DNA from: JAABVY01 sp964627935
GTDB lineage: Bacteria > Zixibacteria > MSB-5A5 > JAABVY01
Reading direction: 5' to 3'
DNA: 64,000 nt
Assembly (NCBI GenBank): GCA_964627935.1
Contig: CAZVLB010000001.1
Coordinates: forward strand, 1 to 64,000
Made by a program: the position numbers and the translations under genes. The notes under the pieces were generated by a model that made no database searches, had not been told where the DNA came from, and saw only the letters and a list, made by a program, of their open reading frames with translations. Each line of letters begins with the position of its first letter. Positions within the stretch are counted from its first letter, which is position 1. Positions 1-8,330 of this stretch are shown here, one piece after another.

Positions 1-87
1 AATATACCAAAAAACTCTAACTCACGACAGTCTACTGTTTGGGGAATAATACGTCTCTTCTTTAATTCGAATAATATTAGTGGGTGC

Positions 88-117
88 AAGGCAGGGTACA
101 TTGCCCCTGCCTTTTTG
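88..117 (+). terminator. Rho-independent terminator of an upstream, unseen gene
   Basis: A stem of AAGGCAGGG pairs with CCCTGCCTT and runs into TTTTTGCTTTT. It lies in the 275-bp gene-free stretch at the left edge, so it probably ends a plus-strand gene located outside the window. Confidence 0.7.
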
Positions 118-185
118 CTTTTAAAAACGTATATAGTTGCAGTCAGAAGCAGGTCGGGTGCCGAATGAGCAAAGCGATTGAGAAA

Positions 186-220
186 CCGGATAAATCCGGC
201 AGATGTGGGCATCTGCCGGA
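186..220. repeat. Palindromic hairpin with two mutually exclusive stems
   Basis: TCCGGCAGATG (195-205) pairs perfectly with CATCTGCCGGA (210-220) around a TGGG loop. The left arm can instead pair with CCGGA at 186-190. No T-run follows, so it is not a simple terminator. It may be a REP-like intergenic element, and a related design is seen near the right end of the window (63831-63874). Confidence 0.5.
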
Positions 221-275
221 CACGAGTGGTAGGTTTACTTTTTTGCACATCCATTGCCCCCCAGAAAATTCCAAA

Positions 276-1586
276 TCAGTAATTCCCTTTTCTGCCGTAG
301 AATAAATCATCGCCCCACAGGGACAGGCGGCGGGCTATGGCGGAATGTTTGATTCCGGCGCGGATGATATCATGGACGATTGCTTTTGGATGGCTGAACG
401 GGCAGACTTTCATACACATACCACAGTCGCTTCCGACCAGTCGCCAGTAATAAATGCACTGCTCCATTTTTAACTGCCATTTTTCAACCCCGCGGATATT
501 TTCTCTGTCGCCTTTCGGTATTGCCGCGGGCGGACAATTGTCGGCGCATTTTTTGCAAATCCGGCAGAATTCCTGCACGCCGAACCTGATCGGCCTGTCG
601 GGCATCAACGGCAAATCCGTGGTAACCGCTCCCAGCCTGACCCGTGAACCATAACGCGGAGAGATAAGATACCCGTGCCTTCCCAGTTCACCCAGTCCGG
701 CATCATGAGCCACCGCCGGCATCATAACCTGATAGTTGCTCCCGGCAATTTGGGCCCGTGCCGGGTAACCCAGCCCGCGAATATATTCGGCCAGCTTGAT
801 CGAAACAATCGCGCCATGCATATACTGAACCGCGGTTTCCTCTGTGATTGGAAGACGCGGCCCGCGTTCGACATGCGAATAATCCATCTCCAGCGTAAAG
901 GCAATCACGTATTTATGATCGTTCTCAATCGGCGCGCCCCATTCTTCCGGGCCCCGTCCAACATGCGAATAAACCCAGGCCGGATCGAGAAGCCCCACGC
1001 CGACCTCATCAGCGCCCAGATCCAATGTCATCGCCTTGATTTCCGATGTGATCTTTCTCTGATCGACATTTTGCTTTTCCGATGAAACCTCGCCGTCAAC
1101 CATAGCAATCATGCTCTCATTGAAATCGAAAAGCTGAATGATATATTCGGCGCGGTCCTTTTGATAAAATTTGCCGCCCGGATGCAGGAGTTTGGGCAGT
1201 GCCCGGATGCGGTCATCGATGCGTTTTTTCTCCGGACGCATCTGATAATATTTATCATACTTCTCGTTGCCCGGCTCATACTCCTCACGCGCAAACATGA
1301 TATCGCGCTCATCGACACGATCCGGCGTGGGATTAATCTTCATGCTGTATGATTTACCGCTGGGAGTGAAAAACAGGACGGCGACAGCGATTACAACCAG
1401 TATTGGAATCATCATATCGCGCCCCTCGAGTACGGTGTATAGATAGAAATAGACTGCCCCGAATGTAATTCCAAATGCCAGGCTCAAAATTGCCGCGCGG
1501 GCTTTCTTTTCACGAATCGAGGCATAGAAGAAATTCGCGAAGAAAAGTACGACCAATGCGCCTGTTAAAATATATGTAATATTCAT
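276..1586 (-). CDS. Membrane-anchored reductive dehalogenase-like Fe-S protein
   Basis: The protein has 436 residues. Three hydrophobic segments fill roughly residues 4-75, followed by a soluble domain. That domain contains the RdhA-type stretch AGLGELGRHGYLISPRYG (about 300-317), then RVRLGAVTTDLPL, then two [4Fe-4S] motifs. The first is CRICKKCADNCP; the second is C-x10-CGMCMKVCP. This order matches the corrinoid/Fe-S catalytic half of reductive dehalogenases, which remove halogens reductively with a cobamide cofactor. There is no Tat signal and no RdhB-like anchor gene next to it; the N-terminal helices would do the anchoring, leaving the Fe-S domain probably cytoplasmic. Epoxyqueuosine reductase is a more distant relative, but the sequence is closer to RdhA. 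The family call is firm; the substrate is unknown and need not be halogenated. It is last on the minus strand, downstream of the regulatory operon, and has a weak ribosome binding site. Confidence 0.75.
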   Translation of the reverse strand: MNITYILTGALVVLFFANFFYASIREKKARAAILSLAFGITFGAVYFYLYTVLEGRDMMIPILVVIAVAVLFFTPSGKSYSMKINPTPDRVDERDIMFAREEYEPGNEKYDKYYQMRPEKKRIDDRIRALPKLLHPGGKFYQKDRAEYIIQLFDFNESMIAMVDGEVSSEKQNVDQRKITSEIKAMTLDLGADEVGVGLLDPAWVYSHVGRGPEEWGAPIENDHKYVIAFTLEMDYSHVERGPRLPITEETAVQYMHGAIVSIKLAEYIRGLGYPARAQIAGSNYQVMMPAVAHDAGLGELGRHGYLISPRYGSRVRLGAVTTDLPLMPDRPIRFGVQEFCRICKKCADNCPPAAIPKGDRENIRGVEKWQLKMEQCIYYWRLVGSDCGMCMKVCPFSHPKAIVHDIIRAGIKHSAIARRLSLWGDDLFYGRKGNY

Positions 1587-1662
1587 GATTTACGTCTCTG
1601 CCAGAATTCAACGGAAGTTTTTACGCCGGCATTTGCATAGGAGCGGATGATTTTCGTTCGGG

Positions 1663-3000
1663 TCATTCGGCCTTGATATCGAGCGTTTTCATTTTTTTGT
1701 AAAGATGACTTCGTTCCAGTCCCAGTCTGCGTGCCGCCTCAGCCATATTGCCGTTGGTTTCCTTGATCTTGTTCAGTATAAAACTGCGCTCAAATTCTTC
1801 TGTGGCCGATTTCAGATCGATCTGCCGTCCTTTAAGCAGTGTGGTCGAAAGTACGAAATCGACATCATCACGGTCGATCGTCGAAAACTCACCTGTTACC
1901 AAAAGCCGCTCGATTATATTTTTAAGTTCCCTGACATTTCCGGGATAATCGTATTTTGAAAGCGCGGTCAGGGCCGGCTTTGTAATCCCGGCAGGTTTTC
2001 TTCCGTAATCGGCACATAAGCGGGCAATAAAATGCTCGGCCAGGATCGGGATGTCATCCTTATGATGACGCAGGGGCGGAACATGGATCGGAACCACATT
2101 GAGCCGGAAATACAGATCCTCGCGGAAACCGTTTTCCTCGATTTTCTTCTCGAGATTACGATTTGTAGCCGAAATGATGCGCACATCCACTTTTTTCGGC
2201 TTGCCACCGCCCAGACGTTCGACCTCGCCTTCTTCTATCACACGCAGCAATTTTGCCTGAGTTTTATCGGCCATATCCCCGATTTCATCCAGGAACAAAG
2301 TGCCTCCATCGGCTTCCTCGAACCGTCCGCCGCGCGCGAATGTGGCACCCGTAAATGCTCCTTTCTGGAAGCCGAACAGTTCCGATTCGATCAGTTCCTC
2401 AGGTAATGCGGCGCAGTTGACTGCCACAAATGGTTTGCCGGCCCGGGAGCTTTTGAAATATATGGTTCTGGCGATTATTTCTTTGCCGGTGCCGTTTTCG
2501 CCCCGAATCAGGACACGGCTGTCGGTGCGGGCAATGCGGTCAATCAATGATTTCAGTTCCTCGATTTCATCGGATTCACCAACAAGCTGATACTTGAGTT
2601 CCTCATCCCGTTTGTAAGCCAGGTTTTCGCGATGAAGCCGGCGCAGTTTTAATGCATTTTCGATGGTGATCAAAACCCGCTCCAGCGATAGGGGCTTTTC
2701 CAGAAAATCATAGGCCCCCAGCTTGACAGCTTTAACAGCAGTCTCGATATCGGAATGGCCCGACATCATAATCTGCTCCTGAATCGGAAATCTCCTCTGG
2801 AATTCTTCCAGAAGCTCGATCCCGTCGCCATCGGGAAGCCAGACATCCAGCAGACAGACATCGACATCGCGTCCATTGGACTTGCGCGCACTGGCCACAT
2901 TTTCGGCCGTGATTACCTCGTAACCCTCGCGTTCCAGTGGCTTGGAGAGTGATTTGAGGATAGATTCTTCGTCGTCGACTATCAGTATTTTGGCGTTCAT
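1663..3000 (-). CDS. NtrC-type sigma-54-dependent response regulator
   Basis: This 445-residue protein has three classical parts. A receiver domain (about 1-120) has the phospho-acceptor Asp near residue 52 in LLDVWLPDGDG and the acidic pair VDDEE. An AAA+ domain (about 140-370) has Walker A GENGTGKE, the sigma-54 contact loop GAFTGA, and Walker B-type GGTLFLDEIGD. A Fis-type helix-turn-helix occupies the last 45 residues (GNMAEAARRLGLERSHLYKK). It should activate sigma-54 promoters after phosphorylation. The start ATG overlaps the stop of the upstream histidine kinase gene in an ATGA, so the two are translationally coupled and surely a cognate pair. The target promoters are unknown; one good sigma-54 promoter lies at 12599-12613. 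Confidence 0.95.
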   Translation of the reverse strand: MNAKILIVDDEESILKSLSKPLEREGYEVITAENVASARKSNGRDVDVCLLDVWLPDGDGIELLEEFQRRFPIQEQIMMSGHSDIETAVKAVKLGAYDFLEKPLSLERVLITIENALKLRRLHRENLAYKRDEELKYQLVGESDEIEELKSLIDRIARTDSRVLIRGENGTGKEIIARTIYFKSSRAGKPFVAVNCAALPEELIESELFGFQKGAFTGATFARGGRFEEADGGTLFLDEIGDMADKTQAKLLRVIEEGEVERLGGGKPKKVDVRIISATNRNLEKKIEENGFREDLYFRLNVVPIHVPPLRHHKDDIPILAEHFIARLCADYGRKPAGITKPALTALSKYDYPGNVRELKNIIERLLVTGEFSTIDRDDVDFVLSTTLLKGRQIDLKSATEEFERSFILNKIKETNGNMAEAARRLGLERSHLYKKMKTLDIKAE

Positions 3001-4742
3001 GAATGGTTAACCGTGTCCAGCCTGATTTCAAAAACAGTTCCTTCTGTCTCTGAGCTATTAACGGAAATTTCGCCGCCATGGTCAAATACAATTCTTTGCG
3101 TAATTACCAGACCGAGTCCGGAACCGCCCGATTTTGTGGTGAAATAGGGGGTGAATATCTGCGACCGGTTTTCAGGCGATATACCGATACCATGATCCTT
3201 GACCGCGATTATGACCTGGCCATTGAGGTTTTTGACCGAGACTATAATCGTTCCTTCAGGATCTGCTTCCATAGCATTCTTGACCAGGTTGACTATCGCC
3301 TGCGAAAAGAGCCCCGGATCGGCCATAACTGTTGCAGGGGAATCATCACTCCTGATAATTATCCGGCCCGCATCGATTTCTCCGCGATAAAGCTTGAGCG
3401 AGTCATTGACCAGCCTGAGCGTATCGATTGGCCTCAGTTCCGGTGATGGCAGTTTGGCAAAGGCCGAGAAGTCATTGACAATCCGTTTCAGCTTTTCAAT
3501 TTCATTCAGTATCGTATCCGAGGCCTCATCCAGAATATCCGCATATCCGGCCGGGTTGCGCAGGTAGCTGCGGCGCAGGTCCTCGATCGACAGTTTGATC
3601 GGCGTTAGTGGGTTTTTTATCTCATGAGCCACTTTACGGGCCATCTGATTCCATGCCGCCAGCTTTTCAGCCTGAATCAATTTGCGCTGGGAGCGGTTGA
3701 GGCGGTCATACATCTGGTTAAAGCTATCGATCAGTTTGCCTAGCTCATCAGAGCCGAAATAGAATATCTTCTGATCGAACTCACCCTGCGATATCTGTTC
3801 CGCCGCAATCGACATATCCTTGATCGGGCGGGACAAACGGGATGCAAAGGCATAGCCAAGTAGCCCGGCGATCAATATTCCCGCTATCGCCACAACGCCG
3901 TAGATGCGGAAGCTTTGTGATGTCAGAAGACGGGCATAGGAGGGCGGATAGAGAAGCAGCACCTGGTATTTTTCATCCGGGTCAAGGCTGTACAATGACT
4001 GATAATAAGGGGAATAGCCGATCCCATTCAGTTCAAAATCACTGCTGTAGTCCTTGACACGTTTGGCCAGCTGATCCTCCAGTTTGGATGTCGTCTCGAT
4101 ATCCATAGTCGATGAAAGAAAGCCCCGCCGGCTGAGTACCACGACCTCGACATTATATGGCAGATCCATTTCCCGCAAATAGAAATCATCGATCACAATC
4201 CCGCCCACAACTTGGGCGATCAGAGAGTCTTTATAGCTCAATGCTTCTGCACCGATGTGCACCAGAAAACTGTATTCGCCGAATTTCATCGACTTGAAAC
4301 CCATAACGGGGTTGTTGGTCTTGATAGAATCAAGAAACTCAAATTCGGATTTTCGTCCGAAATCTGTGGGATTGCTTCCGCTTGCCAGCAGGGTATTGTC
4401 CGGTCCAATAATCTGCAAAATATCCAGATGCAAAAGATTGCGAAACTGCCCGGTCATTTCAATCAGCCTGCTCTGGTCGATTTGCCCCTGCCTGTCACGG
4501 GTCATGAGAAGCTGTAATATCCTGTAATCGTCGGCCCTGATCGCGCGCGAAATCCTTTGCGACAATGTCTCGCCTTCCTTTTCGAAATGGGCGCGCATAT
4601 TTGCAAAAGCCGCGGCTATATTTTCATTTTCGATGCGCTGCAGGCCGCCGATCAGGTAAAAATACAATATCAGCACCGTGGCGATCAGGGGCAAACCGGT
4701 AGCGATTATGAAATACAGGGAGGCTTTACTTTTCAGGTTCAT
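2997..4742 (-). CDS. NtrY-like membrane sensor histidine kinase
   Basis: The protein has 581 residues. A first membrane helix (about 9-30) is followed by a roughly 250-residue extracytoplasmic sensor region, a second helix near 283-303 and a HAMP linker. The HisKA domain has the phospho-acceptor His in VAHEIKNPLTPIKLS. The HATPase domain has an N box (NLVKNAMEADPEG), a G1 box (DHGIGIS) and a G2 box (GGSGLGL). The VAHEIKNPLTPI H box is typical of the NtrY/AtoS-like class that pairs with NtrC-type regulators. The gene overlaps the preceding solute-binding-like gene by 17 bp and the regulator by 4 bp, giving a compact sensory operon. The signal is unknown; the neighbouring binding-protein-like product could deliver it. 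Confidence 0.93.
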   Translation of the reverse strand: MNLKSKASLYFIIATGLPLIATVLILYFYLIGGLQRIENENIAAAFANMRAHFEKEGETLSQRISRAIRADDYRILQLLMTRDRQGQIDQSRLIEMTGQFRNLLHLDILQIIGPDNTLLASGSNPTDFGRKSEFEFLDSIKTNNPVMGFKSMKFGEYSFLVHIGAEALSYKDSLIAQVVGGIVIDDFYLREMDLPYNVEVVVLSRRGFLSSTMDIETTSKLEDQLAKRVKDYSSDFELNGIGYSPYYQSLYSLDPDEKYQVLLLYPPSYARLLTSQSFRIYGVVAIAGILIAGLLGYAFASRLSRPIKDMSIAAEQISQGEFDQKIFYFGSDELGKLIDSFNQMYDRLNRSQRKLIQAEKLAAWNQMARKVAHEIKNPLTPIKLSIEDLRRSYLRNPAGYADILDEASDTILNEIEKLKRIVNDFSAFAKLPSPELRPIDTLRLVNDSLKLYRGEIDAGRIIIRSDDSPATVMADPGLFSQAIVNLVKNAMEADPEGTIIVSVKNLNGQVIIAVKDHGIGISPENRSQIFTPYFTTKSGGSGLGLVITQRIVFDHGGEISVNSSETEGTVFEIRLDTVNHS

Positions 4743-6213
4743 GGGCTATCTCAATATTACTGTAGTCAATATATCCATCGGCTGTAAACCCAATACTCTT
4801 AATATGTTCCGAGACCGCCGAGTGACGGATCGGCTGAAACAGCGTTATCCCGGCGGGATGTTCACAGAGCTTCCGGTAGTATGCCTTTTTGTATTCAATT
4901 CTGAGTTCGTCCTGATCTGTGGCCATGATGCTGTCATACTCCTGAGAAAAATATAAGCTGCGGTTATCGGTGATGTTTTCCAGATTATAGTGAAATGTCA
5001 TCTGATCGATAATTTCTGAGGGCTCGACATTCAGATTAATGTAGCTCAGCATCAAATCGAATTCCTGGAACTGGTTATAATCAAGGTCCCGGACGCTTTC
5101 AGCCCCATAATAAACGGTGGTGTAGACACCTTCGCGTTCCAGCAGCCCCTTGATATATTCCGCGGTACGGCGCAGCTTGAAATCATCCACGCTGACAAAC
5201 AGCGAAACATATTTCGGCACTCTGCCCATGCCCCTCAGGAGCGCACGGCCCTTGGATGGATCATAATCATAGGTCAATGATGCGGCCCATTGAGGGTAGA
5301 GGTGATCCAATCGTTCGGCTGATCCGGCCAATGCTACCCGGCAGAGCGCATCCTTGTTGATCAGGTAGGATAGCGCTGCTGCGAAACGGCCATCGGACAT
5401 GAAATCCTTGATATTATTGACTGTCAGATAGGCTGCCTGGGAAACTTTGCCCTGGATTATTTTGTAATCGCGCGCAAACTGGTCGACATCGGAAAAATGC
5501 AGATCCAGAAGATCGATTTCGCCGGTCTGAAAAGCGATCTTGCGGTCAAGATAATCGGGGATGATATGAATGTTGATCGTATCGAGAAAACTATCCCAGG
5601 GTGATATGAATACAGCCGATTTTAGCCGGATCAACGAGTCTGTGTGGCTGGATATTTTATACGGGGAGGAATTCAAACTTGCATATTGATTCAATGTCAA
5701 ATAGTCCGGCAATTGCACAACGGTACCACCCGCAGGCAATCCAATTGCAGCATAGATTTTCGGATAACCTACTTTCCGGGTCAGGTTATTAAATTCGTTT
5801 TCATATAAATCAGCTAAAGACCGATCTGTTGTATCCGGCCGATGAGGGTAGGCGAGGTTTAATACCTGCAAATGATAGTGATCAGGATCATATACGATCA
5901 CAGGCCCTTTCGGTGCGGATAACCCGTATTCGGATAATGGCAAAACCGCGGCCGAATTGCTCTCTGAGCATGCTATTAGCTGGGAGTCAAGATAATCAGA
6001 AAGCAGATAGTAGATTCTAACGTTCCAGTCAGCCTCGATGCCATCCGCAAGCCCTTTATTCAAAAACAGGGTATCGCCGGTAACCGAATCTATTTCAGCG
6101 ATCTGGGCTTTGGATGGATCAAGCTCGGCCTGTGCAGTAAGAGCAGGGTTGAAGTAGACAAAGCCTAATATTAAACCTGCGAATATGGAAGCGATTGTCT
6201 TTGCTTTAAACAT
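4726..6213 (-). CDS. Exported solute-binding (family 5-like) protein, possible sensor partner
   Basis: The ATG at 6213 is preferred because it opens directly into a signal peptide (MFKAKTIASIFAGLILGFVY, ending near AQA); upstream in-frame codons lack secretion character. After a short segment resembling a FlgT-C/SH3-like fold (TGDTLFLNKGLADGIEADW), the remainder resembles SBP_bac_5 peptide/nickel-binding proteins. Examples are LSYLINKDALCRVALAG and YDPSKGRALLRGMG followed by a beta-strand and the helix LRRTAEYIKGLLEREG. No ABC permease or ATPase lies nearby. Instead the gene is first in an overlapping operon with a histidine kinase and an NtrC regulator, which suggests a periplasmic ligand sensor rather than a transporter component. 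The binding-protein resemblance is moderate and the ligand is unknown. Confidence 0.65.
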   Translation of the reverse strand: MFKAKTIASIFAGLILGFVYFNPALTAQAELDPSKAQIAEIDSVTGDTLFLNKGLADGIEADWNVRIYYLLSDYLDSQLIACSESNSAAVLPLSEYGLSAPKGPVIVYDPDHYHLQVLNLAYPHRPDTTDRSLADLYENEFNNLTRKVGYPKIYAAIGLPAGGTVVQLPDYLTLNQYASLNSSPYKISSHTDSLIRLKSAVFISPWDSFLDTINIHIIPDYLDRKIAFQTGEIDLLDLHFSDVDQFARDYKIIQGKVSQAAYLTVNNIKDFMSDGRFAAALSYLINKDALCRVALAGSAERLDHLYPQWAASLTYDYDPSKGRALLRGMGRVPKYVSLFVSVDDFKLRRTAEYIKGLLEREGVYTTVYYGAESVRDLDYNQFQEFDLMLSYINLNVEPSEIIDQMTFHYNLENITDNRSLYFSQEYDSIMATDQDELRIEYKKAYYRKLCEHPAGITLFQPIRHSAVSEHIKSIGFTADGYIDYSNIEIAHEPEK

Positions 6214-6261
6214 AAGGTTTAGATAACCTTCCCCCGAATGGTCGTCAACTTTAAAAACAAA

Positions 6262-6290
6262 TTGACATCTGCAATTTAATAGTTTACTCT
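6262..6290 (+). promoter_or_regulatory. Possible sigma-70 promoter for the ACT-domain gene
   Basis: A consensus -35 TTGACA (6262-6267) is followed after 17 bp by a weak -10, TACTCT (6285-6290). It lies in the 97-bp divergent space between the sensory operon and the ACT gene, whose ribosome binding site GGAGG is at 6302-6306. The -10 box is poor, so confidence is limited. Confidence 0.4.
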
Positions 6291-6310
6291 TTATACAAAC
6301 AGGAGGAACT

Positions 6311-6775
6311 ATGGGTGACATCACTCTTACAAAAAATGTAAGTGTGGCTGAGGTGGTGGTCCACCAGGTGCCCGACCAGCCCGGAATAGCGGCCGAAATT
6401 TTCGGTCAATTGGGGCAACGAGGGTTCAATGTTGAACTGGTGATCTCCAGCCCGGGGGTAGGCAAGCACGCCAACATCTCATTTGCGGTCAACATCGATG
6501 AGCTCGACGATGTCCTCAAGGTGCTTGAGGAACTCAAAGAAGAGCTCAATTATGAAAGTGTATCCTACCGTGAAAATATCGGCCTTCTAACCCTGGCCTG
6601 GCACATGCTGTCCAGCCAGCCCGGTTCGGCGGGGCGGATTTTCGGCACGCTATCCAAAAAAGGTATCAATATTCAGTCAATCTCCACATCGCTCTCATCG
6701 ATTACCTGTGTAGTCAAGGTTGAGCAGATCGATGAGGCGGAAAAGGCTATCAAAGAGGAATTCGGGCTGCGTTAG
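6311..6775 (+). CDS. Stand-alone tandem ACT-domain protein, aspartokinase-regulatory type
   Basis: The 154 residues are almost entirely two ACT domains. The first (about 11-78) includes VPDQPGIAAEIFGQLGQRGF and the second (about 85-150) includes QPGSAGRIFGTLSKKGINI followed by QSISTSLSSITCVV. Both resemble the regulatory half of aspartate kinase (its ...PGVAARIF... and GINIEMISTSEI... segments), but no kinase domain is fused. Such pieces bind amino acids allosterically. Whether this one regulates an aspartokinase encoded elsewhere in trans or has its own role cannot be told. A strong Shine-Dalgarno, AGGAGG, lies 5 bp before the ATG. It is transcribed alone between divergent and convergent neighbours. 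Confidence 0.85.
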   Translation: MGDITLTKNVSVAEVVVHQVPDQPGIAAEIFGQLGQRGFNVELVISSPGVGKHANISFAVNIDELDDVLKVLEELKEELNYESVSYRENIGLLTLAWHMLSSQPGSAGRIFGTLSKKGINIQSISTSLSSITCVVKVEQIDEAEKAIKEEFGLR

Positions 6776-6832
6776 ATTTATTATCTAACCTGCCTGTATA
6801 AAGAATTGGGCGTCTGCGGCTGTACAAAGCCG

Positions 6833-8245
6833 TCAGTCGCCCTTTACTCTTTTATGGAGCCATTTGCCTTTGTTGAACCACCAGAAATTGAGTGATATGC
6901 CGATTATTGATGATAATGTCAGCGCCCACCAGATCCCTAATGGCCCGGCCTCGAAAATCTTCAATGAGGCATAAATAAACGGAATCTCCAGAACCCATCC
7001 CGTTATTAGCCCGAAAATCATAGGTGGAAGATTATCGCCCGCTCCCGAGAATGTCATTTCCATGATTATATATATACCCACAAACGGCAGACTTAAGGAT
7101 ATAATCCGGAGCATCTCGATTCCGATCGCAATAACCCGCGCCTCCGCCTCGCCGCTGGCCGGATCGAAGAAAATACGCATAATCGGCTCGGCAAAAATGA
7201 TCGTCAGGGCGGCAATGCTGACGGTAATCACCAGCGAAACCCCCATGGCCTTAAAGGCCGTCTCTTTGGCCATTTCTGGTTTTTCAGCGCCGAGGAGCTG
7301 CCCGATCAGGGCCGCCAGCCCCAATCCCAGGCCGACTATGATCATGATGCTCAGGGCGGTAACCTTGATCCCGATACCATAGGCCGCCACAGCCTCGATA
7401 GTGGTGGAGGCCACAAAAATCAGCACAATCGAGCGAGACAGTGAAAATGATACTGCATTCACGCCCGAGGGTGCGCCGATTCGCATTATGCGGTATAATG
7501 TCCTGGGCCGAATGGGGATTTTGCCGCGCAGGTTCAGTTTGACATTGGCAAATCCGCCATAAAAGATCACCAGGCCGCCGAAAAATGATGCCGCCTGCGA
7601 TATTGCCGAGGCCAATGCCGCACCACGTATGCCCATCTCCGGGAATATCCACCAGCCGAAAATCAAAAACGGATCCAGCGCAATATTGAGAATGACCGAT
7701 GCAATCATCAGCACCATGGCCATTCTGGGATTACCGACACCTCGCAATGCGGTGTAATTAGTGTAGGCGCAGAACGAAAATCCGAGTGCAATAAGCTGTA
7801 TGGTTCCGTAGTCGATAGCCAGGCTGAGCACCGATTTGCCATTGGACCCAATCGGTTTATCAGAGGCGCCCAGCACACGCAGGACATCGGAGAGAAAAAT
7901 CAATCCAATAACACCGAATAAAATCGCCAGGACCCATTTCAGGATATAGGTCTCCTTAATGGCCGCCTCGGTGCGATCAATATCATTGTTGCCGTAATTT
8001 TGTGATATAATCGAAACCGACCCGGTGCCGGCCAGCTGATTAACGGAGGATATGACCCAGAAGAATCCGAAAAATATCGTGATCGCGGCGACATGTTCCG
8101 CACCCAGCCGTGCCACCCATAAGGCATCGATAAAATCATACAGGTTGACCGAGAAGAAACCGATCGCCGAGGGGATACCCATGCGGAATATATTTTTCAG
8201 TATCCCACCCTCGGTGGGATCAAATCTGACTCCAGGCTGTCTCAT
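6833..8245 (-). CDS. MATE-family multidrug/cation efflux protein
   Basis: The protein has 470 residues and about twelve hydrophobic segments arranged as two similar halves. The first starts with GIPSAIGFFSVNLYDFIDALWV and the second with RIGAPSGVNAVSFSLSRSIV, which is the usual internal pseudo-symmetry of MATE transporters. The segments TGSVSIISQNYG and GLGLAALIGQLLGAEKPE correspond to the conserved loops of each half. It should export organic cations or other small molecules using Na+ or H+ gradients. It is the last gene of a loose minus-strand series with rtcA and a methyltransferase; nothing shows that they are functionally linked. Confidence 0.92.
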   Translation of the reverse strand: MRQPGVRFDPTEGGILKNIFRMGIPSAIGFFSVNLYDFIDALWVARLGAEHVAAITIFFGFFWVISSVNQLAGTGSVSIISQNYGNNDIDRTEAAIKETYILKWVLAILFGVIGLIFLSDVLRVLGASDKPIGSNGKSVLSLAIDYGTIQLIALGFSFCAYTNYTALRGVGNPRMAMVLMIASVILNIALDPFLIFGWWIFPEMGIRGAALASAISQAASFFGGLVIFYGGFANVKLNLRGKIPIRPRTLYRIMRIGAPSGVNAVSFSLSRSIVLIFVASTTIEAVAAYGIGIKVTALSIMIIVGLGLGLAALIGQLLGAEKPEMAKETAFKAMGVSLVITVSIAALTIIFAEPIMRIFFDPASGEAEARVIAIGIEMLRIISLSLPFVGIYIIMEMTFSGAGDNLPPMIFGLITGWVLEIPFIYASLKIFEAGPLGIWWALTLSSIIGISLNFWWFNKGKWLHKRVKGD

Positions 8246-8330
8246 GTATCTGCTATCCCAATATAGAGTATGATCGGCTCTTACGGGAAAATCAATGGAA
8301 CTGTTTCAAGGAAATTGAAAAGCCGGTAAC

